The notes below the pieces were generated by a model. The model made no database searches. It saw only the letters and a program-made list of their open reading frames with translations, and had not been told where the DNA came from. This document shows positions 32,810 to 39,293 of a stretch of DNA of 64,000 nucleotides, one piece after another. Numbering within the stretch: the stretch's first letter is position 1; every line of letters starts with the position of its first letter. This DNA is from Streptomyces sp. A0958 (GTDB lineage: Bacteria; Actinomycetota; Actinomycetes; Streptomycetales; Streptomycetaceae), in NCBI RefSeq assembly GCF_004795035.1, contig NZ_SSBK01000021.1:60214-124213 (forward strand). The letters run 5' to 3'. The translations under genes were made by a program, and so were the position numbers.

Positions 32810-34524
32810 TCCGGTTCGACGATGTTTCGGTGCGGTACGAGGGTGTGGAGCGCCCCACCCTGTCGGGGGTCGATCTGACGGTCCCGGAAGGCGAGCTGGT
32901 GCTGCTCGTCGGGCCGTCCGGGGTCGGCAAGTCGACGCTGCTGGGTGCCGTCTCGGGGCTCGTACCGCACTTCACGGGCGGCCGGCTGACCGGGCGGGTC
33001 ACCGTGGACGGGCGCGACACGCGGACGCACAAGCCCCGGGAGCTGGCCGATCTGGTGGGCACGGTGGGCCAGGACCCGCTGTCGCACTTCGTGACGGACA
33101 CGGTCGAGGACGAGCTCGCCTACGGCATGGAGTCGCTGGGGCTGGCCCCGGACGTGATGCGGCGGCGGGTCGAGGAGACCCTTGACCTGCTGGGCCTGGC
33201 CGGGCTGCGCGACCGCCCGATCGCCACCCTGTCCGGCGGCCAGCAGCAGCGGGTCGCGATCGGCTCGGTCCTCACCCCGCACCCCCGGGTCCTGGTGCTG
33301 GACGAGCCGACGTCCGCGCTGGACCCGGCGGCGGCCGAGGAGGTCCTGGCCGTGCTCCAGCGGCTCGTCCACGACCTGGGTACGACGGTCCTGATGGCGG
33401 AACACCGGCTGGAGCGCGTGGTGCAGTACGCGGACCAGGTCGTCCTGCTGCCGTCGCCGGGCGCCGCCCCGGTGATGGGGGCGCCCGCCGACGTCATGGC
33501 GGTCTCCCCGGTGCACCCGCCGGTCGTGGCGCTCGGGCGGCTGGCGGGCTGGGAGCCGTTGCCGCTCTCGGTCCGGGACGCCCGGCGGCGGGCGTCCGGG
33601 CTGCGCGAAAGGCTGGCGGACACGACTCCCGGCCCGGTCGGCGGTGGCGAGAACCAGAAGCTTCTCCCGCCGCCGCCCCCTCTTCGCACGCCGCGCCGGG
33701 GCGTCCTCGCCCGGCTGTTCGGCCGCGCCCCGCAGGAGGCCCCGGCCCCGGAGCCCGTCGCCGACGCGGCCGCCCGGGTCGAGCGGCTGGGGGTGCGGCG
33801 CGGCCGGATCGAGGCGCTGCGCCGGGTGTCGCTGACCGTCGGCGCCGGCGAGACCGTGGCGCTGATGGGGCGCAACGGCGCCGGCAAGTCGACCCTGCTC
33901 GGCGCCCTCGTCGGCATGGTCGAGCCCACCTCCGGCACCGTCCTGACCGGCGGCCGGACCCCGCACCGCACCCCGCCGCGCGAGATGGTGCGCCGGGTCG
34001 GCCTCGTACCGCAGGAGCCGCGCGATCTGCTGTACGCGGACACGGTCGCCGCCGAGTGCGCGACGGCCGACGCCGACGCGGAGGCCGAGCCGGGCAGCTG
34101 CCGGGCGCTGGTCTCCGAGCTGCTACCCGGGGTGGCGGACGACACCCACCCCCGCGATCTGTCCGAGGGGCAGCGCCTCGCGCTGGCGCTCGCCCTCGTG
34201 CTCACCGCCCGGCCCCCGCTGCTGCTCCTGGACGAGCCGACCCGGGGGCTGGACTACGCGGCGAAGGCCCGGCTCGTCCGGGTGCTGCGCGCGCTGGCCG
34301 CCGAGGGGCACGCCGTCGTGCTGGCCACCCATGACGTGGAGCTGGCCGCCGAGCTGGCCCACCGGGTGGTGATCCTCGCCGACGGGGAGGTCGTCGCGGA
34401 CGGGCCGACCGCCGAGGTCGTGGTGTCCTCGCCCGCCTTCGCCCCGCAGACCGCGAAGATCCTCGCCCCGCAGGAATGGCTCACCGTCTCCCAGGTGCGC
34501 GCGGCGCTCGGGGGTGGCGTGTGA
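32806..34524 (+). CDS. ECF transporter ATPase, two ABC domains fused
   Basis: A 572-residue protein with two nucleotide-binding domains. Domain 1 (about 1-230): GPSGVGKST, LSGGQQQRVAIG signature and VLVLDEPTSALDP. Domain 2 (about 320-570): MGRNGAGKST, LSEGQRLALALAL and LLLLDEPTRGLDYA. The linker (about 265-320) is proline- and arginine-rich. The second signature LSEGQ deviates from LSGGQ, so the two sites may be unequal. In ECF importers such ATPases power the T and S components. Starts GTG 32806 and ends in overlap with the S-component gene. Confidence 0.92.
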   Translation: MIRFDDVSVRYEGVERPTLSGVDLTVPEGELVLLVGPSGVGKSTLLGAVSGLVPHFTGGRLTGRVTVDGRDTRTHKPRELADLVGTVGQDPLSHFVTDTVEDELAYGMESLGLAPDVMRRRVEETLDLLGLAGLRDRPIATLSGGQQQRVAIGSVLTPHPRVLVLDEPTSALDPAAAEEVLAVLQRLVHDLGTTVLMAEHRLERVVQYADQVVLLPSPGAAPVMGAPADVMAVSPVHPPVVALGRLAGWEPLPLSVRDARRRASGLRERLADTTPGPVGGGENQKLLPPPPPLRTPRRGVLARLFGRAPQEAPAPEPVADAAARVERLGVRRGRIEALRRVSLTVGAGETVALMGRNGAGKSTLLGALVGMVEPTSGTVLTGGRTPHRTPPREMVRRVGLVPQEPRDLLYADTVAAECATADADAEAEPGSCRALVSELLPGVADDTHPRDLSEGQRLALALALVLTARPPLLLLDEPTRGLDYAAKARLVRVLRALAAEGHAVVLATHDVELAAELAHRVVILADGEVVADGPTAEVVVSSPAFAPQTAKILAPQEWLTVSQVRAALGGGV

Positions 34525-35348
34525 GCGGCACGACGGGGCGCGGCGGCGGTCCGGTCCGGCTCGGCCCGCGTGCGATCGCCGCGCTGGTGCTGATCAGCGC
34601 GATCGGGGTGGCCGCCTTCGGCTGGCCGCTGCTGGCGGGCCCGGACTCGGGGCTCGCGCACGCGCAGGACGCGCCGTGGCTGTTCGCCGCGCTGCTGCCG
34701 CTGCTGGTCGGGGTGGTGGTCGCGATGATCGCGGACGCCGGGCTCGACGCGAAGGCGGTGGCGATGCTCGGGGTGCTGGCGGCGGTCGGGGCCGCGCTGC
34801 GCCCGCTGGGGGCGGGTACGGCGGGGCTGGAGCCGATGTTCTTCCTGATGGTGCTGAGCGGCCGGGTGCTCGGGCCGGGCTTCGGCTTCGTGCTCGGTTC
34901 CGTGACGATGTTCGCCTCCGCGCTGCTGACCGGCGGGGTGGGGCCGTGGATGCCGTTCCAGATGCTGTCGATGAGCTGGTTCGCGATGGGCGCGGGCCTG
35001 CTGCCGGGCCCGGACCGGCTGCGCGGGCGCGGCGAGCTGCTGATGCTCGCGGCGTACGGGGCGGTGGCGTCGTTCGCGTACGGGACGGTCATGAACCTGT
35101 ACGGGTGGACGATCGTGCCGGGCCTCGCCTCCGGCATCTCCTTCCACCCCGGCGACCCGCTGGGCGAGAACCTGGTGCGGTTCCTCGTGTACTGCGCGAC
35201 GACGTCGCTCGGCTGGGACCTGGGCCGGGCCGTGCTCACCGTCGTGCTGACGCTGACGGTCGGGGCGCCGCTGCTGAAGGCGCTGCGGAGGGCCACCAGG
35301 CGGGCCGCCTTCGAGGCCCAGGTCACATTCGACGCCCGTGGGGAGTGA
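34521..35348 (+). CDS. ECF transporter S component, probably for cobalamin or a precursor
   Basis: A 275-residue membrane protein with about six to eight helices. Landmarks are LGPRAIAALVLISAIGVAAF at the N-terminus, AALRPLGAGTAGLEPMFFLM, GRVLGPGFGFVLGSVTMFAS and LTGGVGPWMPFQMLSMSW, a typical S-component membrane contact with small residues. It is the substrate-binding unit of the ECF complex. Family wording fits the CbrT/ECF-type S proteins annotated in Streptomyces cobalamin operons; the riboswitch and the transcobalamin-like protein support cobalamin. GTG 34521 overlaps the ATPase stop. It ends the operon. Confidence 0.85.
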   Translation: MSGTTGRGGGPVRLGPRAIAALVLISAIGVAAFGWPLLAGPDSGLAHAQDAPWLFAALLPLLVGVVVAMIADAGLDAKAVAMLGVLAAVGAALRPLGAGTAGLEPMFFLMVLSGRVLGPGFGFVLGSVTMFASALLTGGVGPWMPFQMLSMSWFAMGAGLLPGPDRLRGRGELLMLAAYGAVASFAYGTVMNLYGWTIVPGLASGISFHPGDPLGENLVRFLVYCATTSLGWDLGRAVLTVVLTLTVGAPLLKALRRATRRAAFEAQVTFDARGE

Positions 35349-35652
35349 GGGCACCCACAGGTCTTTGGTCCCCTACGAAGCGGAATAGGAGCCGCACGGG
35401 CGGCCCGCGGCCCCCCGCTCCAACCCCTCCGACCTGCTATGACGCGTTTTGGGACGGTTCGGGACCTTCGGCCCTGGGTGCGAGGCGGGGTCGTATCGGG
35501 GGTCGTTGCCACGGCTGATCGGCGCCGCTAAGACTGGAACCCGTCGCCGAGCACCGCAGGGTCCATCGCACGGATCGCGGTCAACGAGCGCCGGTCCACG
35601 CAGGATTCGGACCGAGCCCGCGACTCCCCCGTACCCGACCGTTAGGTTCCCT
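35349..35652 (+). other. Gene-free leader region before the SLT protein
   Basis: About 300 bases without a supported gene. Several short G/C stems are possible. Long leaders before cell-wall lytic enzymes in Streptomyces often hold c-di-AMP (ydaO) riboswitches, and I looked for that core but could not match it with confidence. Confidence 0.35.
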
Positions 35653-36093
35653 GTGTCGTTCGCCCGTAACCTCCTCGCCCAGCCCCGCACCGCCCGTCGC
35701 AAGACCGTCGTCGCCGGCGCCGCCGTACTGCTGGGCGCCACCGGCCTGGGCCTGGGTGTCTCCCCGGCCATGGCGGCCCCGTCCGCCGCGCCGACGTCCG
35801 CCACCGCGAGTGCCCAGGCCACGGCGAAGCAGATGATCGGTGACGACGCCCAGTTCCAGTGCTTCAGCAACATCGTCAGCCACGAGAGCGGCTGGAACCC
35901 GAGCGCGACCAACGCCTCCTCCGGTGCCTACGGCCTGGTCCAGGCGCTGCCCGGCTCGAAGATGGCGTCCGCCGGTTCCGACTGGAAGACCAACCCCGGC
36001 ACCCAGATCAAGTGGGGCATGGACTACATGAACTCCCGCTACGGCAGCCCCTGTGCCGCCTGGTCCTTCTGGCAGGCCAACAGCTGGTACTGA
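35653..36093 (+). CDS. Secreted SLT-fold transglycosylase
   Basis: A 146-residue secreted enzyme. The signal peptide has a basic start (ARRKTVVAGAAVLLGATG) and a cleavage region near SPAMAAPS (about residue 42). The mature part is one SLT/lysozyme-like domain: FSNIVSHESGWNPSATN holds the catalytic Glu (about 77), followed by SSGAYGLVQALPGSKMAS and TQIKWGMDYMNSRYGSP, ending SFWQANSWY. Such small SLT proteins remodel peptidoglycan in Streptomyces. GTG 35653 is chosen as the first start giving a full signal peptide. It is followed by two strong hairpins. Confidence 0.88.
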   Translation: MSFARNLLAQPRTARRKTVVAGAAVLLGATGLGLGVSPAMAAPSAAPTSATASAQATAKQMIGDDAQFQCFSNIVSHESGWNPSATNASSGAYGLVQALPGSKMASAGSDWKTNPGTQIKWGMDYMNSRYGSPCAAWSFWQANSWY

Positions 36094-36120
36094 GCCGACT
36101 CCCGTCAGCCAGTGAGCACC

Positions 36121-36151
36121 GAAGCCCCGACCGCGCCGCGGCCGGGGCTTC
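36121..36151 (+). terminator. Hairpin terminator after the SLT gene
   Basis: GAAGCCCCG (36121-36129) pairs with CGGGGCTTC (36143-36151), with inner pairs. Confidence 0.6.
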
Positions 36152-36190
36152 GGCGTACCCGGAGCGCGCCCCCCGTGGCCGGTTCGCGCC

Positions 36191-36232
36191 GGCATCCGCG
36201 TGCGCCCCCGGCCGGGGGCGCACGCGGATGCC
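36191..36232. terminator. 42-bp perfect palindrome between convergent genes
   Basis: Bases 36191-36211 are the exact reverse complement of 36212-36232. As RNA it forms a loop-limited stem of about 19 pairs, so a bidirectional terminator between the SLT gene and the FadA5-like thiolase is likely. Confidence 0.65.
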
Positions 36233-36266
36233 GCCTACGGCCGGGGGCTCATCCCTGGTCGGGGGA

Positions 36267-37445
36267 CTAGAGCCGCTGGATGATCGTGCCGGTGGCCAGC
36301 GCGCCGCCCGCGCACATGGTGATCAGGGCGAACTCCTTGTCGGAGCGCTCCAGTTCGTGCAGGGCGGTGGTGATCAGCCGGGCCCCGGTGGCGCCGACCG
36401 GGTGGCCCAGCGCGATGGCGCCGCCGTTGACGTTGACCTTCGCGAGGCCGTCGAGGTCGTCCTCGAAGACCTGGGCCCAGCTCAGCACCACGGACGCGAA
36501 CGCCTCGTTGATCTCCACCAGGTCGATGTCCTTGAGCGACATCCCCGCCTTGCCGAGCACCGCGCGGGTGGCGTCGACGGGTCCGTCGAGGTGGAAGTGC
36601 GGGTCGGAGCCGACGAGCGCCTGGGCCACGATCCGGGCCCGCGGCCTGAGCCCGAGGGCGCGGGCCATCCGCTTGGAGGACCACATGATCGCGCAGGCGC
36701 CGTCCGATATCTGGGAGGAGTTGCCGGCGGTGTGCACGGCGGTGGGCATCACCGGTTTGAGGCCGGCGAGCCCCTCCATCGTGGTGTCGCGCAGCCCCTC
36801 GTCGTGGTCGACGAGCCGCCACATGCCCTGCCCCGCGGCCTGTTCCTCCTCGGTGGTCGGCACTTGGACGGCGTACGTCTCCCGTTTGAACCGCTCCTCG
36901 GCCCAGGCGGCGGCCGCCTGTCGCTGGGAGCGCAGGCCGAGCGCGTCGACGCGTTCGCGGGTGAGGCCGCGCCTGCGGGCGATGCGTTCGGCGGCCTCGA
37001 ACTGGTTGGGCAGGTCGACGTTCCACTCGTCGGGCCAGGGCTTGCCGGGTCCGTGCTTGGAGCCGCTGCCCAGCGGCACCCGCGACATGGCCTCGACGCC
37101 GCAGCTGATGCCGACGTCGATCACACCGGCCGCGATCATGTTGGCCACCATGTGCGAGGCCTGCTGCGAGGAACCGCACTGGCAGTCGACGGTGGTCGCG
37201 GCCGTCTCGTAGGGAAGTCCGACGGTGAGCCAGGCGTTGCGTGCGGGGTTCATGGACTGCTCGCCGGCGTGGGTGACGGTGCCGCCGACGATCTGTTCGA
37301 CGCAGTCGGCGTGGATGCCGGTCCGGCCGAGAAGTTCACGGTAGGTCTCGCCCAGCAGGTAGGCGGGGTGCAGATTGGCGAGCGCGCCTCCACGCTTGCC
37401 GATGGGAGTGCGTACGGCTTCGACGATGACGGGTTCCGCGGCCAT
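36267..37445 (-). CDS. fadA5: Acetyl-CoA acetyltransferase, FadA5-like steroid thiolase
   Basis: A 392-residue thiolase. Catalytic groups are all present: TVDCQCGSSQQ (nucleophile Cys about 90), EINEAFASVV, ALGHPVGATGAR (His) and MCAGGALATG (second Cys). The wording, including EPVIVEAVRTPIGKRGG, WNVDLPNQFEAAERIARRRG and ARIVAQALVGSDPHFHLDGP, follows mycobacterial FadA5, which thiolyses 3-oxo side-chain CoA esters of cholesterol. It is divergent from a CYP125-type P450, and in M. tuberculosis fadA5 and cyp125 are also adjacent. ATG 37445 has AGGAGAGGA seven bases away. A KstR-like site lies 58 bases upstream. Confidence 0.9.
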   Translation of the reverse strand: MAAEPVIVEAVRTPIGKRGGALANLHPAYLLGETYRELLGRTGIHADCVEQIVGGTVTHAGEQSMNPARNAWLTVGLPYETAATTVDCQCGSSQQASHMVANMIAAGVIDVGISCGVEAMSRVPLGSGSKHGPGKPWPDEWNVDLPNQFEAAERIARRRGLTRERVDALGLRSQRQAAAAWAEERFKRETYAVQVPTTEEEQAAGQGMWRLVDHDEGLRDTTMEGLAGLKPVMPTAVHTAGNSSQISDGACAIMWSSKRMARALGLRPRARIVAQALVGSDPHFHLDGPVDATRAVLGKAGMSLKDIDLVEINEAFASVVLSWAQVFEDDLDGLAKVNVNGGAIALGHPVGATGARLITTALHELERSDKEFALITMCAGGALATGTIIQRL

Positions 37446-37502
37446 GAGCTCGTCCTCTCCTCGCGCTCCCGCAGAGGCGTCCCGGCGCCCCGCGGAAGGA
37501 AC

Positions 37503-37516
37503 TAGTACACGTTCTA
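37503..37516. promoter_or_regulatory. KstR-like operator with one mismatch (fadA5 side)
   Basis: TAGTACACGTTCTA differs from TNNAACNNGTTNNA only at the first A of AAC. It is 58 bases from the thiolase start and stands in an AT-richer patch. Confidence 0.62.
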
Positions 37517-37664
37517 GTTCTGCAAGCAGTCTTATGAGGCTTACCCCCGGTACGCAAGGGTCGTGCACCCACGGCGGCCGCACAAGATGCCCCACAACCG
37601 ACAGGAATCGGCCATTGGCACAGGCGCGGCGCGCAACAGATCGGGGCGTGCCCCTTGTGAGTTG

Positions 37665-37678
37665 TAGAACTCGTTACT
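37665..37678. promoter_or_regulatory. KstR-like operator with one mismatch (P450 side)
   Basis: TAGAACTCGTTACT matches TNNAACNNGTTNNA except at the last base. It lies 34 bases before GTG 37712. Confidence 0.62.
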
Positions 37679-37694
37679 ACCTTTCGGGCATCTT

Positions 37695-37709
37695 CTGATG
37701 GGTCGTCAG
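37695..37709. promoter_or_regulatory. CTGA-N7-TCAG operator copy
   Basis: CTGATGGGTCGTCAG repeats the half-sites and spacing of the palindromes at 5481, 15793 and 25655. If the P450 starts at ATG 37778, the distance (69 bases) is like that at the two perfect copies. Confidence 0.52.
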
Positions 37710-37711
37710 CT

Positions 37712-39028
37712 GTGGTGTCGTCAGATGCCGTGCGGCGGCTCTCGGACCGACCCGGAGTCTTCGACCTGGAGCTGCCGATGCCCTGCCCCCATCTGCCCGA
37801 AGGGTTCGACTTCACCGACCCCGACCTGCTCCAATCCCGGGTGCCGCACCCGGAGTTCGCCCGGATGCGGGAGACCGCGCCGGTCTGGTGGTGCAGCCAG
37901 CCCACCGGCATCTCCGGCTTCCAGGACGACGGCTACTGGGCCGTCACCCGGCACGCGGACGTCAAGTACGTATCGACGCACCCGGAGTTGTTCTCCTCGC
38001 ACCTCAACACCGCGGTCATCCGCTTCAACGAGTCGATCAGCCGGGACCAGATCGACGTCCAGAAGCTGATCATGCTGAACATGGACCCGCCCGAGCACAC
38101 CCGGGTCCGCCAGATCGTCCAGCGCGGCTTCACCCCCCGCGCCGTGCGCTCCCTGGAGCAGGCGCTGCGGACCCGGGCGCGCTCGATCGTGGAGACGGCG
38201 CTCGCCGCGGCCGGCGAGGACGGCTCGTTCGACTTCGTCACCAACATCGCCGTCGAACTGCCGCTCCAGGCCATCGCGGAGCTGATCGGCGTACCGCAGG
38301 AGGACCGGGCCAAGATCTTCGACTGGTCGAACAAGATGGCCGCGTACGACGATCCGGAGTACGCGATCACCGAGGAGGTCGGCACCGAGGCGGCCATGGA
38401 GATCGTCTCGTACTCGATGAACCTGGCGGCGGCGCGCAAGGAGTGCCCGGCCAAGGACATCGTCTCGCAGCTCGTCGCCGCCGAGGGCGAGGGCAACCTC
38501 TCCTCCGACGAGTTCGGCTTCTTCGTGATCCTGCTCGCGGTGGCCGGCAACGAGACCACGCGCAACGCGATCAGCCACGGCATGCACGCCTTCCTCACCC
38601 ACCCCGAGCAGTGGGAGCTCTACAAGCGCGAGCGGCCGGGGACGACCGCCGAGGAGATCGTCCGCTGGGCGACCCCGGTGGTCTCCTTCCAGCGGACCGC
38701 GACCCAGGACACCGAGCTGGGCGGGCAGCGGATCAGGAAGGGCGACCGGGTCGGCCTGTTCTACTCCTCGGCCAACAACGACCCCGAGGTCTTCGAGCGG
38801 CCGGAGGACTTCGACATCACCCGCGACCCCAACCCGCACCTCGGCTTCGGCGGCGGCGGCCCGCACTTCTGCCTGGGCAAGTCCCTGGCCGTGATGGAGA
38901 TCGACCTGATCTTCAACGCGATCGCGGACGTGCTCCCCGGCCTGCGGCCGGCCGGCGAGCCGCGACGGCTCCGCTCGGCCTGGCTCAACGGCATCAAGCA
39001 GCTCCAGGTGACCACGTCGGCCGGCTGA
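37712..39028 (+). CDS. cyp125: Cytochrome P450, CYP125-like steroid C26/C27 hydroxylase
   Basis: A 438-residue P450. The I-helix is LAVAGNETTRNAI, the K-helix ExxR is EEIVRWATPV, and the heme loop FGGGGPHFCLGKSLA puts the thiolate Cys at about 387. Phrases shared with mycobacterial CYP125 include GFDFTDPDL, VQKLIMLNMDPPEHTRVRQI, RGFTPRAV and LRSAWLNGIKQLQV. CYP125 oxidises the terminal methyl of cholesterol or cholestenone. GTG 37712 lacks a ribosome site; ATG 37778 (MPCPHLPEGF) has GGAG six bases upstream and is a strong alternative, leaving both operators upstream of the gene. Electrons may come from the ferredoxin at 23.9 kb. Divergent from the FadA5-like thiolase. Confidence 0.9.
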   Translation: MVSSDAVRRLSDRPGVFDLELPMPCPHLPEGFDFTDPDLLQSRVPHPEFARMRETAPVWWCSQPTGISGFQDDGYWAVTRHADVKYVSTHPELFSSHLNTAVIRFNESISRDQIDVQKLIMLNMDPPEHTRVRQIVQRGFTPRAVRSLEQALRTRARSIVETALAAAGEDGSFDFVTNIAVELPLQAIAELIGVPQEDRAKIFDWSNKMAAYDDPEYAITEEVGTEAAMEIVSYSMNLAAARKECPAKDIVSQLVAAEGEGNLSSDEFGFFVILLAVAGNETTRNAISHGMHAFLTHPEQWELYKRERPGTTAEEIVRWATPVVSFQRTATQDTELGGQRIRKGDRVGLFYSSANNDPEVFERPEDFDITRDPNPHLGFGGGGPHFCLGKSLAVMEIDLIFNAIADVLPGLRPAGEPRRLRSAWLNGIKQLQVTTSAG

Positions 39029-39229
39029 GGACGCCATGATCCCCCCATGACCCTCCCACCCCCGTGCACATATCGGACAGAGGTTCGAGAATCGCGGCGG
39101 GCGATCGTGGTGTCCACCCTGGTGTCGGCGGTCACGCCTTCCGTGGCCACCCGGGCGCTGGGGCCGTGAGCCGTTCGGGTGGCGGGGCGGGTGCGGCGGA
39201 CGGATGCTGGAGGGGCGACGATCCACAGG

Positions 39230-39273
39230 CCGAAGGGGTGCGGAGACGTTTTCACGTCTCCGCACCCCTTCGG
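39230..39273. terminator. Bidirectional terminator, 20-bp perfect stem
   Basis: 39230-39249 and 39254-39273 are perfect inverted repeats around a TTTC loop, between the convergent P450 and GT87/PAP2 genes. The rest of 39029-39293 holds no gene. Confidence 0.9.
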
Positions 39274-39293
39274 TCGTGTCCGTACGCCGACGG

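Noticed and set aside
35349..35652. c-di-AMP (ydaO) riboswitch before the SLT transglycosylase
   Set aside because: Expected from similar Streptomyces genes, but I could not place the conserved core; a covariance-model scan would decide.
36267..39028. P450 and thiolase as part of a secondary-metabolite cluster
   Set aside because: No polyketide, peptide or terpene synthase is nearby, and both proteins carry steroid-catabolic family wording and operators.
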